Of a DNA stretch of 64,000 nt, positions 24,195 through 37,022 are shown piece after piece (position 1 is the first letter of the stretch; every line of letters begins with the position of its first letter). The notes beneath the pieces are model-generated. The model searched no databases. It saw only the letters and a list, made by a program, of their open reading frames with translations, and had not been told where the DNA came from. The stretch spans positions 3,348,001-3,412,000 of the forward strand of contig NC_072896.1 in NCBI RefSeq assembly GCF_027943255.1, given 5' to 3'. Origin of the DNA: Anastrepha obliqua (Eukaryota > Arthropoda > Insecta > Diptera > Tephritidae). A program made the translations under genes and the position numbers.

Positions 24195-27100
24195 TATACT
24201 GTTTTATTATGACAGTGCTAGACGATAGAGAGATTAATGGCACTGTTGACACTATAGAGGTTTACTTCCTATGTCATATCGGGGTTGTAATTTTAGCTGC
24301 TTTCGATTGACCAAATTTCTGCTCGTTAGAGGATTCTGCTGCTCGCTAAGCTAGAATTTTTTATTTGAATACAACAACAGTTAAGCAACGTTGAAGCGCC
24401 TTTGTTTTTAGCCGCTTAGCTTAAAAGCGACATGCTTGGGCCAGCGGTTGTAAGTAGAATCAAGGATATTTTTTTTATTGTTGCATATTTCCAGACGGGA
24501 TGCATTGAGACACAGTGCTACCAAATCACATCCAACGTTTCATTCAAGAAAAATGTTTTACTATAGTCACAACTCCCCAGGTTCGGTTTTCCAGCTCAGT
24601 ATCACTACTAATTCCCACTGGAACGATCCGGATCAATTTGATGGGTGTTGGCAACACTGCTTCAGAACTTCTACTTTTTTAGTATTTTTAGTATGAAGAG
24701 TCTTAAACAATTATTTGGATTCTTCCACAAGAATTGTTCTAGGGAATGTATTCCGGATTCATATTCTTTATCTCATTTCATGGAAAATACATTTGTGTAG
24801 AGGTTTGTGGATGTATTCTACATAACATTTGGAGTACATGAATGGAGTACATTTAAATTCAGCAGAAGCTTGCTTGAATCAATTTTTGCACACAAAACTT
24901 AAAAATTTTCCACTGATGCCTTAGTGGTTCTAAATCAATAATATCACAAGTTCATCAATCAAATTCAAGCCAAATAAAATGTATTTTATTCTAAAAGTTC
25001 CTTAAAACCTGAAACATTCTCACGCAAACCTCTCACGCATGGCAATAATACAGCAATGAATGCACAGGAGGTCACAGATATGCACTAGAACTCCATGTAA
25101 ATCATTCTTTACAAAGATGCGCGAGTACAGAGCTACCAGCAGTTAAAGTTCATTGCTTTTACAATTGATGCAACTCATACATTCCCATTTAAATCAACAG
25201 AAGCTCAAAAATAAGAAAATATTAAGCAATTCGCGTCTACGGATAACTAACATCAGTATTTCTCAGCAGAACGACAACAACTATAAAAAAACTACAGCTA
25301 AAGGCATCGAAAAGTCAGACAACACTGGGTCGTCACTTTGGCTGGCCACGCAAAACAAACCAGCAACAACAATGAACAACAGCTCACAAAAGTGACGGAA
25401 AAAAGTCGAAAAAAACAACCTGAAAATTCGCTGCATACTCATACATAATTTAGTGAAGAATGTGGAGATGCACGACAGACAATGTAGAAACAGCGGGTGG
25501 AGCTGGCGGTGACGTCGCGACGTTAATTGAGCAGCCACAAGCAACGAGGGAAGGCAGTGGCTACCGGTGGATAGCAGGGCACTGGTGGCGTCGTGCAACG
25601 GTGATGGTGGTGGTTATTCGAGAGAGTGGCGTTGATTGTATTGAATTAATAAAAGCAGGAAATTTCAATGGAGACACATGAATGGCATGCGCGGACGGAC
25701 ACTAACTCCGAAATACAAACATATCTCTTGACTGGGTTGTTGGGGTGGCTGACGTTTTTCATAATTATATTATACTGTTGCATTTTTGTTGCACTTGCGG
25801 ATTGTTTGCTGATGGAATTTAATTAAATAATACATAAATTTCTTAGTCTTTCACTAAATGTGTGTGAGTCACTGGTTACGGTGATTGCTGTTACGGTAAT
25901 GCATATGAAACAAATCCAAAGTCAGTCAATACAACTTTTTTCTATTGATAGCTTCACGAAAAGAACCAGTGATCTGGAAAGATAAAGAAATACGAGCGTA
26001 GTAGCGCACAAATGTTTGCTTATATATTTGAAAATAAAAGCATGGACTAGAAAGAAATGGTATTGTGGGCAGTCGGATTGTTCCAAGCCCTCCACTGCCC
26101 ACGAAGTGGAGGCTCAGGGACGGATAGGTAGCATGAGAATTCATTGCTCCTTTGCATATTTCCCAGACTCCTTTTTAAATTACAGCAGTTTTTGGAGAGG
26201 AAGAAACGTAGTTGGCCTATTCTCAATAAATCCGACCCAAAGATATAGCATCCCCTTCTTCTTAGTTGGAACTATATTATATAACATCTAAGTATGATAA
26301 AGGCCGCTCAACGGCATGGCAAATATTTTGTACTATCGTCATCTCCCAAACAAGATAGATACACCAGATCGCCGTTGGTGCCTATCTTATCAGGGCTCGT
26401 ATCTCAGTTATTCCTTTTGTTGCATTTATAGTGGCTTTTCCTTTGACTGTTTTTCATCAATTCACATTCTCTTAGAATTCTCTCCGTGTTCTTACTGAGC
26501 TTTGAAAAGATTTTCTAAACTTTCTTGATAGTATAAACATAATCAAGTCTCTGAGCGAACTTCGTCAGGTGCAATTTCGCTATCAAAATTAAGACAGTAC
26601 ATGAGATTGCACGCAACCAAAGCGATTGGGAATTTGATGTACATTTTTTTTCCATTTTTGCGCTGTCACCAATTATCGGTGAAAAACTGTAAACAAAGTT
26701 GCCTCATTTGCCGAAATGTTTTGCCTATTATAAACATGATTTAGGAACTTTGATGAATTAAATTAATCGAAAATTTTGGTTTCATTTTTTAATTCATTTT
26801 TGAAGCGAATTACGTTTTGGGTCTGTTTAACTGGGCGAGAAGTTGCGACAAATATTACCCAACAGCATCGCTCCGCAAGACGGAGTTCGCTCAGTAATTT
26901 GATTGTGTTTAAACTATCGAATATAGAGAGAAAGATGAATTTGTATATACGATATGTATAGCAAATAATAGGCGAATTGTGTAGAAAATAGAGCAAACTC
27001 AGATGCCGGGCTCAGACACTTTTAATGACCATCTGTGAGTTTTTATTAGAGGCGCCTTCGATTCACCACTGCTCTGCCCGGTTGACCAAAAATTTGAATG

Positions 27101-27650
27101 TAAAAGCAACAACAAAGTTAACTCACTATTTTCTTGTAATATAAATATTTTAATTTGGTTTTATACCAAAAACTATTTTTTTTTCCTTGTTCACTCCGCT
27201 CAGGAGCATAGCGCCTCGACAAGACTCAGTCTTGCGTTGGTTTCGTTAATCTATTTTTGCTTTCTGACAGGGTAGGTGATTTGCCTGCCGCTACCAGTTC
27301 TAAGTAGTAGGAATGGACACCTGTCGTAGCTTAGTAACAACGCCTTCTTACTGCTTGAAGCGCCATCTGTGTGCCACATTTTTCTGGCCGAAGGATCACC
27401 CAGATGGTTGAGGACTTTGCTAAATTTCGTGTGTCTGCGCTATTACCGTGATTGCCTGCTTCCTCTTGCTGGCGCCTCTGATGCAATGTGTAACTGTGTG
27501 TTTTTCTTTATTTTTCTGCTTGTTTTAGCAGGCACAATGCAAGTAATGCAGTGACTTGTTGTGTGGGAGTAAGGATTGAAAGGATAAGGTTGTTGCGGTT
27601 GAGGAATTCATTGTTATTTTTTTATAGAAACTAGGAAAGTAGGTGAGTTT
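24195..27650. other. Non-coding stretch, probably upstream of or within the first introns of nimA
   Basis: No exon that I can support. The N-terminal EMI exons of the nimA-like gene at 28550 must lie upstream, here or beyond the window, but I did not find a convincing EMI coding block. Short frames (25153-25681, 26016-26291) show no domain. Confidence 0.4.
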
Positions 27651-27654
27651 GGAA

Positions 27655-27745
27655 AAGTACGAGAACCGTGCTTTGCGTAGGATTCGAACCCACAACTTCT
27701 GGGATGACAGGCTAGTGCACTTACGCTAGACTACCGAGGCCGCCA
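27655..27745 (-). mobile_element. tRNA-derived SINE head, second family
   Basis: On the minus strand the sequence starts GGCGGCCTCGGTAGTCTAGC (A-box-like) and contains GTGGGTTCGAATCCTAC, a good T-arm/B box. The 5' seven bases find no complement at the 3' side, so it does not close into a functional tRNA. The head differs from that of the SINE at 43043 and 50118. Confidence 0.6.
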
Positions 27746-28549
27746 AAAACCATATTTTAAGCTTTTTACAAAATTTGGAAAAATTCAAAAAATTTAAAAT
27801 TCATTAGTCAGAATTTTAAGAAAAATGTCGAGTATACAGTTTCATAGCCCGTTGAATTTTCGAGCGTTAAAGTTCAAGTTTAAGTAGCTTAAAAATCGCT
27901 TTGATTTTCGACATTTTTTTTCGCTGGCAGTCTTGTACATTTTCTTTGTATAGCAAAAATTTCGACATTCAATGTTATATTTTTATAAAAACAAATAAGA
28001 AATAAGTAAATAAAAAAATAATAAATAAAATAATTTGGAATGTGTAACTCTGATATGTGAACACAGGTGTTTATCGTGCATGAGTTTCGGAAAAATACAT
28101 AAATTCATTTAAATGAAATGATGACAACAAACAATTTTTGTGGCAAATAAATGTTAAAGAATATAAAACAAGCGAAAAATTATGGATAATATTATTTTAA
28201 GCATGAAAACTAAGTTAATTTTTTCTGATATATTGAGAAAAATAGACTGTGAAATAAAAATAATTCTTATTCGCCGAAAATTATATGATTTAAACGTTTA
28301 AATCAATTGAAATAATCTTTACTCAAATGAAAAAATAGCAACAAAAACACCGCTGGTGTGCATTATTTTAATGCTATTTAAGTGGTTTGATAGCAGATTT
28401 CGTAGTTCGCTGGGATTTTCATTTATTTTCCGTATTTTGTGCTTTTAGTTTCATGTCTCACTGTGCTTTGCTACTTAAACCAAACGAAATTCGTTGCATA
28501 CCTCTAGGCACTCAAGTTTAACGGCTAGTTTTTCTAATATACTTCACAG

Positions 28550-30479
28550 AATGTCACAAAAACTCGCACGATTCGTTTCTGCTGCGTTGGATATGAGGGC
28601 AACATCTCCATTAATGACACAGTTTGCAAGCCCGTCTGCCGTGGCGGTTGTGGACGCGGCTACTGTCAGACGCCGGATGTGTGCAGCTGTGAGGCGGGAT
28701 ATACAGGAACGCATTGCACGCAAAGTGAGTTGGTTTATAGCAATTTTGATAAATATTTCTTACTTAGTTCAACATTTTTTAGTAAAATTGCAAGGAATTT
28801 TGTCTTAATTTAAAATTTGAAATTTTTTTATTATTTAAAATTTTTTTCAATTTTTTTTCAGGATGTGACCACGACCACTGGGGTGACGAGTGCAAGCAAA
28901 AGTGCAAATGCCAAAATGGCGCCGTTTGTGACAATAAATCGGGCATTTGCCACTGCACCACTGGCTGGACTGGAGAGTTGTAAGCATCCAAACTGAAGCC
29001 AGGCTTTTACTTGTTCTTTATCAACATTTTTTTCATCTTTTTCCTTCCATGCAGCTGTGAGTTACCTTGTCCTAGCGGTACGTATGGCGTCATGTGCCAC
29101 AAGGAGTGCGAATGCGCGGACAAGCGTTGTCACCCGCAAACGGGTGCCTGTGGAGATGTGGCAAGCGCCGTGATGCCCAACGTCACGCATGTCATGATCC
29201 AAACACTCAACTCCACCATCGCCAACATAACGCACAAACTCGATCGTATAGCGAAAAAAATTGTAACCATAGCAACCAGCACCACTGTACCACCGCATCT
29301 CACCGCCGCACCTGAGGTAATTGTCATCAAGCAAGAGGATCAGCATGCGCCGAAAATTATTGTACATCAACCAGGCGTCGCCGGTGGCTTGTTGGGCGAC
29401 TTACATGGCGCGGTAGGGAAGACACCAGAGGTGATACATGTAATCACCGCTGCCGCAGCAGGTGCCGATTGGCCAATGCATCCAAATGGTTCACTTATGG
29501 GTGCGGCACATGATGCTAAATTGAGTTTGGCCGGCATTGGGGGAATGGCTGAGCTGCCCATGCACACCTTGGCGCCCACACCCACACCCACCGCAGCTGA
29601 ACATGACGCCAACTTGCTCAGCACGCTGCTCATCATACTGCTCATCATTATTATTGCCATTGGGATCAGTTGGCTCTACATATACAGGCGCTATCATTGG
29701 CAAAAGCAGCGCGCCGAAGCAGCGTTGGCGGCACGCAATGCCAGTTTCGGCGGGCAGTCGGCGGAAATGGGTGTTGGCAGTGGCAGCGCGGGGGATGCTA
29801 CGGCAATGGCTGGCGTGGGCGGCAAGAGTTTTCTCAAACCATTGCCCGACTTGCCGGCCTTCACGCAAATGGTGCGCAACAAAATCGAGGGTATGTAAGT
29901 GTCCAGGTCGCATAAATAAAGCCGAGGTGCTGTACTAATTCAGTTTAATTTTCTTCATCCGCAGGACCCGAATTCTATGATGCGCCCAGCAACAATTCAT
30001 CCGTCAATACCACCGCTTATGATTACGCACGCAAACTTTCGCTCTATTCAGTGGTGTCGCCAAAGTCGCGCAAAGGCAGTCCAGATTCCCATCTTTACGA
30101 CGAGATTCGCTATCCCTCGGCACATCAGCACCAGCAACAGCAACACATCTTTAACACTCAACAAAAACAACAGCAACACAATCAGCCACAGCAGCAACTA
30201 CACAGCCACCAACAACAACACATTCTTAAAGCTCATACTGTGGCGCCACCAATACCACCACATACGCAACAACCGCCAAAACCAGTACAACATCCTCAAC
30301 TGGCTGCTTATATCGTCCAGCAGCCTTTGACCACTGCCGCCACTCCTCACCAGCAGCATCACATCACCCACCTGCTTATTCCACCGCAGAATGCCAATTT
30401 CCTTCAAGTGCCATCATCGGTTGTCGCCAATACAAATTCTACCAACAACAGTGTTGCACGAAAAGTTGCGCTCATTTAA
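28550..30479 (+). CDS. nimA: nimA-like gene, 3' exons: EMI end, NIM motif, EGF repeats, membrane segment, Q-rich tail
   Basis: Exons 28550-28724, 28862-28979, 29055-29890 and 29965-30479, all joined by GT-AG introns with matching phases (0 at the start, then 1, 2, 1). The first exon here begins NVTKTRTIRFCCVGYEGN, which is the end of an EMI domain merging into the CCxGY NIM motif; the upstream exons with signal peptide and EMI start are not found. EGF-like Cys repeats follow (CEAGYTGTHC, CHCTTGWTGEL, CPSGTYGVMC), then a long Ser/Thr/Ala-rich stalk, a membrane helix (LLSTLLIILLIIIIAIGISW, about 29613-29672) and basic YRRYHW. The cytoplasmic tail has a YDEI tyrosine motif and a Gln/His-rich stretch. 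Type I membrane receptor of the Nimrod family, related to Draper and expected on phagocytic blood cells. Symbol by domain order and linkage to NimB genes. Confidence 0.82.
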
Positions 30480-30646
30480 AATTTGAGGGATCTTCGTGTA
30501 CTTGTACGTTTTGCAGTTTTTTATAAAAGTATTGTAAATGCACCAAATATTTTTTTCTATAATCGTCATCATGTCATTCATTTTATTTTTGTAAAATATT
30601 CTTAAAATGCATACATCTGTATTTGTATACTCTATTTGTTATGAAG

Positions 30647-30656
30647 AATAAATAAA
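30647..30656 (+). promoter_or_regulatory. Polyadenylation signals of the nimA-like gene
   Basis: Two overlapping AATAAA hexamers, 168-177 bp after the stop codon at 30479. Confidence 0.7.
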
Positions 30657-30660
30657 AAAC

Positions 30661-31312
30661 AGAATTTTTGAAATTTGAACTTTTTTGAACATCGTCGCAC
30701 TTGTCGCACAATGGGTTGAAGAAAAGGACCATGATGGGTTACACCAATTATAAAACAGGAAAAGCCGTTGGAGTGGGGCCTCCTGCCGTTTTGTCTTTCA
30801 ACCTCACATTTTTTACAGCTTATTACAATTTTTCTAATCCAGTCTCAAGTTGATCTAATTATTTGAAAAAAAAACTCCTATGAACTAAATTTCGAACGCA
30901 TTGATGTTATTTTAGCTGCCTCTGTTAAATAAAATTTAGTTCAAATTCCAAGCGCTAAACGGGCCCATCTGTATATACTAACTTTCGTAGAAATATCTAA
31001 TCAGGAACAAAATTTCTTACTCATTGATGTTATTTATGCTGTCATAGTAAAAAAAATTGTCCTGCACCATATTTACCACTCATAGTCTTTAAGGTTCTAC
31101 TCGTATAATAAAATTTAATGGCACACATTTTTGTGGAACCTTTTAACCCAACATTTCTTACCCTCATGGCTCATTTTGACTTTTATGTTTAAAAATATTA
31201 CATTAAGCAAGGGTTCAAATGTTCCACAAACATGTGTATTCCTCGAAAAGTTTCAGAAAAAGACAAAAAGAGCGGGCGATCACCGTGATTAGGTACCCCA
31301 TTAATTTGCTTA
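30661..31312. other. Intergenic DNA with a short imperfect hairpin
   Basis: No gene. An imperfect inverted repeat with arms of about 28 bp (31121-31150 and 31209-31238, sharing TGTGGAAC and ACACAT) is separated by about 59 bp. It could be a small foldback element. Confidence 0.45.
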
Positions 31313-31493
31313 TAAATGGTGGTTAAGTTTCAAGGGCCGGTGTTGATTTGGAATAAAATTTTTTTAGGAAATCATTATCTTTTGTCTTTATTATGATAAT
31401 ATTGGTATAGTTCAATTACGTATGGAACAAAATATCGGCCAAACGGCCGCTATGGCATCGGCGGCACACGTCCACCCGATAGTCCAAATTTTC

Positions 31494-32080
31494 GGGTCGA
31501 GGAAGCTAGCACCGCCACAACGTCAAAATCAAAAACTTTTTGTGCCCAATTTATGGGCTATTTATGGGCTAATTTTGGGCCGCAACAAAAATTTTTGGGC
31601 TCTTCTCAATCTAGAATCATTGACACTTCAAAGTGGCGGTGCCAGCTGTAAAATAGCCAGCACCGCCACAATGATAACTCGAGAACGGTTGGTCGTAGAA
31701 AAATCTCAAGCATATCAAAATTTTCAAATGCATACAAACAAAACAAAAAAAAACCACCCCCTCTGTGTACACTAACACCCACACTCAATTTTCGCGTAAA
31801 TAATAATGAAAATGGCAAACTAAATAATTTTTACAGCAGTATCATTACAGTTACATGCTTCTTAATAGTATTCAGCTGCAAAATAATTTTTAATAAATTT
31901 TTTAAATTTTTTATAAATGAAGGTTGAGTGAACGATCAACCGTTCTCGAGTTATCGCTGTACCAATGTTGGCTATTTCACAGCTGATATGCAAAACTGAA
32001 AATTAATCGAAAACTATACAAGTCCAAAAAATTTTGTTGCAGCGCATAAAGTAGACAATATTGTATGGAGAAGTAATTTT
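31494..32080 (+). repeat. Left terminal inverted repeat of the MULE
   Basis: The outer 205 bp match the right end almost base for base; similarity continues with indels to about 32080 (shared TCCAAAAAATTTTGTTG). It contains a smaller internal inverted copy: ATAACTCGAGAACGGTTGGT near 31674 and its complement near 31938. Several GGGCTATTTATGGGCTAA-type short repeats lie inside. Confidence 0.88.
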
Positions 32081-32319
32081 TTTAGTGTCCTATTTAATAG
32101 AGTTAATATTTGATGATTGAACCTTTTTTGTAGGCAAACTAACAGATGTGTCATATAGTGATAAGAAAAAAATCGCAATCACACGAAAATATATAGTTTT
32201 TTTTATTGATTTTGAGATCCAAAAAAAAATTAAATATCTTTAATTAAACTATATTATCATATAGGTTTTATAATTTCATACAGTAAATATAAAAACAAAC
32301 TATTCATTAAAATAAATAT

Positions 32320-35300
32320 TTATTTTTTAAGCTTATAGATGGCTACATGTGGCTGAAGCCACGTACAGTCTTTTATTTTTTTTGGCTTTTGTTGGGGATT
32401 AAAATCATCAAACTCTATCCATGAGTTATCTCCACACAAAACAAGACCCGTGTAATGGCCATTTACCGGAACTGAAAAAGAATCATAATTTTTAATACTT
32501 TCATGGCAATTTTTGGTGTTAGCGATTCATTACCTTCGTTTTTTGAAAGAATATTTTCTTTATTCTCAATGGCGGTTTTTAATTTTTTCATTTCTTGATT
32601 TCTTGTATTTTTTCGAGAAATAAATTCTCTAAATTTGACGACACCAAGTAGCTGCAGTTTATTTTTATTCTTAAATTCAATACATTTTTGAATATCCTTC
32701 AGTTGTATATTGCAGTTATTATCGTCTACAGGGTATATCTCGACTATTGCAAAGGGCCCTAAAATAAAATTTTTTTAATTAAATAAAGTAAAATATTACA
32801 AATATAAGAAAATAAATTTATAAATTGATACACACCAATTCGAAAATCAATATTTGTTGTTATTTTGCAGTTTCGACATGGCTTTGCATGTCTAATAAAT
32901 ACAGATTCCTCCAAATACTGAGGAATTTGTTTTATTTCGTTGAGTGGCACTAAAACTGTTGGCCAATCCTTTTCTATGGGAGCGCAGCCAGTACTACAAG
33001 TTTTGATCGTTGTAAAGCTGGGAATTTTTGAAAACAGTTTTGCGCATAATTCTCCAGCGTTAATTTGGCATTTCACTGCGTCGATTTCCTCTCCTTCTTG
33101 AAATGGCATCAACGATTTTAATAATTTTGCTCGCGTAATGTACATGCCGTAATTCAGTTGGTGGGTACTCATGCTTGCAATAAGATCGAAGAAAATCAGT
33201 TTTGATTTTTTGCAGCACTCCATAAAATCGGCATCGTCAAAACATGCAACCGTGAAGATCTGAAATAAAATGTAACGATTGCATAACAATACAATAACAA
33301 AATTATCATATTAATTGTTTTTATTGGAAACTTCGCTATGATGCGTGTATATATTACCTGAGCAATGGAATCAAATGCACAAGTGTTTGATAAAACTGTG
33401 GCTTTTCCATCGACTGGTACAGGTGCAGTGCAACTATTTCCATTTTTTAATACTGGAAAGCGTTTAAGTGATTGATGCAGTAAAAGCTGATTTTCGGTAA
33501 AATTCGGCTGCAAGTATAGTGATTGTGTTTCAACTTTTCGTTTTTTTTCTACGGCTATTTTCTTTTTTTCCTCTTTTGCCACTAGCCCGTACCAATTTTC
33601 ATAAGTTCTGGAGGCCAGAATGTTCTCAATTTCCTCTTTTGACATCCGCAGACACAATTGACACAGATGCTTGTCCAGTGGCTCATCTTCAGGAATCGTT
33701 GCAGCAAACGAGGACGTGCAAATTTTGCAAGTAACTGAGGAATCACGATGAAGTGGTTCCTTGCAGAACGATCGTGGAGAATTCACATCTGTTGGCGATT
33801 GTTGTGAAGACATCGTCGGTGTCATATCTATTCCACTCATATGCATTTTCCCATCAATGATGTCTGTATGCTTTACAATAAAATCATCCACACGAATTGG
33901 AAATGTCATGTTTCCAAAATATCGGTTTCTGATGTTATTGAACATTGACTCACTGCAGCTGCTCGTCGCCGGAACTCTGCCATAATTGAAAGTATCACGA
34001 CAAACACACGACCATAACGGAAATGTTTTAGATTTCCTTAAAATATGATTAGTGATGTCCGGGCAATAATGGGCATTATCTGAATCTGTATTGTCTTCGT
34101 CATTGGTGATGCACCGTGGAACAATTTCATCGTGGATGGTTTGGGCAAACATCAAACATTTACTTTGTTTTCCGGAATCGTTGATGTCGACATCGTCACC
34201 TCGACGTGTTTCGTTCCATATATCATCTGAAATGCACAATTACGAATTATATCATTTATATATACGTGTATGTAAATGTCTTGTACTCACCAGTTTCCTC
34301 GGTTAACGCCTCTTCAGAAAGCAAATCGCCTGGAATTTTGGTGATCATCTGAAGCAATTTGTTTTTATAAAATTTGCACATAGTCGGCTGATTCGATGAC
34401 GTAACATTACCGTCTTTCTCACACATACTGACAATCATCATAGATCGCAAGATTTCACGAAAGTCTTCAAGACTGCGACTCATAATGAGAAGGCCAAATA
34501 CTGCCATGTAAAATTTTTTTACGTTTGGCAATAAGCGCATTTTTGAATTTGCGAGTATATCCCTCCAATTTTTTATAACATGGGCGACATCCATCCTTAT
34601 GTAGCATGTTGGAGGATGTAAATTCTCTCGTGTACTCGTTAGGCATATGTCAGCATACTCGTTAACATTTTGATATGAAGTAAAACTTCGAATCGCCGCA
34701 TTGAGTAATGCCAATCCGCCATCAGTGACTATCTCTTTTGGCAACGGAACGCCATAGCTTTTAAATTCCAAAAGCCAATAATGAATAATGTTGGTGTTAT
34801 GAGTCGCTGAGAACATTTGATTTACTTCAAATGCGCTACCATCGGATCTCCGGGCAACCATCTGGTAGAGGAATACTGGGCCTGATTGATTCCCATTTGG
34901 AAATTTGATGCGTGGTACATATTTTCCACTGCCATCAAAAGATATTTGTGGGTGAGCTTCATGCATTGCAAAGACTTTATACCTTTGGATTTGGTAGGAC
35001 GTCGAGTAATGCACGAAAAATGGCTCTATCGAGAGAAATTTAATAGTCCCCCTCAATTTCTCAGCCTGCAAGATGTTAAGTGCAGTGATTACATCTTTAT
35101 GAACATAGAGTTTTTGAGTTTTTTCACTTTTTATTCTTCTCAATACCGATGCACTGTAAAGAGTGCCCGGTTCAGGATCACTGCATTTTACCATTTTTTC
35201 CTTCGCACGGAGAGCTCGAAATGTTGACGGAGCAATATTTTTTGCATGTAACTCATTCCCAATATCTAGAAACGAAACATAAAAAGTTAGCGATCACCTG

Positions 35301-36284
35301 CGACCTTTTGATTTTCATTTTTTATTTTGAAATTATACTTTATGATTCGATCAACTCAGTCATTTGACGTCTTATGGTTTTTCGTAATTTTTTTAAAAAT
35401 GATTTCAAATCTCTCAAAGATCTTTATTATTCATCAATTCTTGGTGAAATAGTGTGTCAACTACTTTGACTAGAATTGATACAATAAAGGGTTTATGCTT
35501 CAAAAATTCATTGAAATAGTTTTTATTCGTCTATTTTAATTTGTTAAAAAAAAAATTTAACATCAAGTGTCAGATAACAGGTCGAATCTTAAAAAAAATT
35601 TAAATGATATTTACCTTCTCGCTCAGGGGCGCGACAATATCGTTTGCCACATTTGCCAGTACCCCGCGTTATCAGACAGCTCACATTAACTGTACTTTTT
35701 CCGATATCACTTATTATTCCCTCGATTTCACTGCCACACTTACAATACCCCGAGAACGAGCCGGCTCCTCGTTCTGATGACAGGTGGTGTTTCCTGAAGT
35801 GAAATCCACATGAAATTTTGTACATCGCATACAGGCGATCATTCACTGCAACCTCCCATACACCGGGTTTGAAGTGCAGCACTTCTCGCTTCTTGTTGCG
35901 TCGTCTTGCGTCTTTTGAAGAATATGTATTTCTCTCCGTCATTTGGTTAAATTCATCCGGTCCGAAGCAAATTAATAAATTGTTGCTTCTATCAGGGCAA
36001 GATGAATTAACCGAGTCAATTGTATCGTCAATAGGGTGGTCGTCCTCATGTTTTTCGTCTGATAATCCGAAGAGTTCGTCTCGGATGCCATACCGATTAC
36101 AGATCACTCAGCTATAAAGGGCCGATGCGGATAACCCTGTTTGAGCGGATAATGTTTGCCACACATTGTTCGATTTAGATGCAACTGAATCACCGCAAAC
36201 TATATCATCCTTAAATGATAATATACATGTGTTAATTTTTTGACATTTGTCAAGATCACGAGGCCTACCGCGTTTGACACTCAT
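32320..36284 (-). CDS. MULE transposase fused to a ubiquitin-specific-protease-like domain, six exons, 1104 codons, one TGA
   Basis: Exons (minus strand) 36284-35615, 35265-34291, 34226-33358, 33259-32836, 32758-32534 and 32471-32320; all five introns are GT-AG, 62-349 bp, and the frame is kept throughout. The N-terminus (MSVKRGRPRDLDKCQ) is followed by an in-frame TGA at codon 59 (36108-36110). Residues 120-220: Cys/His-rich module (GFHFRKHHLS, FSGYCKCGSEIEG, GKCGKRYC), resembling the WRKY/GCM1-type DNA-binding zinc fold of MULE transposases. Exon 2: DDE core with Asp334 (SFDGSGKYVP), Asp405 (EIVTDGGLALLNA) and IRMDVAHVIKNW. Exon 3 end to exon 6: Cys box NTCAFDSIAQ (about residue 830), C-x3-C and C-x2-C pairs, and His box GHYTGLVLCGDNSWIEFDD (about 1058), as in C19 ubiquitin proteases. 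The exact DDE Glu was not fixed. Transposase role follows from family; protease role is inference. Confidence 0.82.
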
Positions 36285-36969
36285 TGTCTATAAAAATTAC
36301 GTCCACGTGAAAAATTGTCAAAAATTTTATGTGTCTACGTATAATATTATATTATGATATATATACACACTTAAATAATATATATACACACTAAAATAAT
36401 ATATATACACTTTAATAACATATACACACACGATGAAAAATGGATTGTTACTTTAGTTAGAAACAATGCAAGATGTATCGAAGGAGCCTAGAACATTGAT
36501 ACTTTCGCTGACAATTTCTCTAACTCAACTGACTGTTCAAATTGTGTGTACGTCTTTCTGTTATTAAAGAACGATATGATTGGTTATCCGACACGCCGTA
36601 TTGTCTGTGTTTACATCGTTTACTGTGTTTACTTTCGTGTTATATTATCCATGTAATCTCTGGGCGTTGACGTCATAACAACAACGAAAAAAATTTTTTT
36701 CTAGTATTCTCGGAACAATCGTTCAAACAACAAAAAAAAATGAATGCGTTACTGAATGATACAGTTAGTATACTTTGGTCGAGAAGTATAAGAAAATTTC
36801 GTAAAAATACTGTTTTATACAAAAAACAATTTCACAATTTGCTTGATAAAATTAAAAAATTGCAAGTTCAAAAATAATTTGAGACTGACACCTAATAATC
36901 ATGAATGCTTGTGACAATGGAAACATGGTCGTTGAACACCCCTGGCGCCTTGCGCTTACACAATGTGTA

Positions 36970-36976
36970 TGAGAGA

Positions 36977-37019
<43 letters not shown>
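36970..37019. repeat. (GA)n microsatellite inside the MULE
   Basis: About 25 GA dinucleotides with one GG interruption, located between the transposase start and the Helitron. Confidence 0.95.

Positions 37020-37022
<3 letters not shown>

Noticed and set aside
25281..25598. 105-codon minus-strand frame
   Set aside because: No homology that I recognise; not supported by splice sites or neighbours as a nimA exon.
27655..27745. Possible tRNA gene
   Set aside because: Good B box and T-arm, but the acceptor stem does not close and the anticodon arm is not convincing; fits a SINE head better.
29491..29913. Long minus-strand and alternative-frame ORFs over nimA
   Set aside because: Shadows of GC-rich nimA exon coding; no domain and no splice support.
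31121..31238. Small hairpin as a microRNA precursor
   Set aside because: Arms of 28 bp with a 59-bp loop and several mismatches; nothing indicates processing, and a small foldback element is just as likely.
31422..31775. 117-codon frame on the plus strand
   Set aside because: It reads through the host mariner remnant into the MULE terminal repeat, and the same peptide recurs in the other terminal repeat at 40662-41078. Explained by the inverted repeats, not by a gene.
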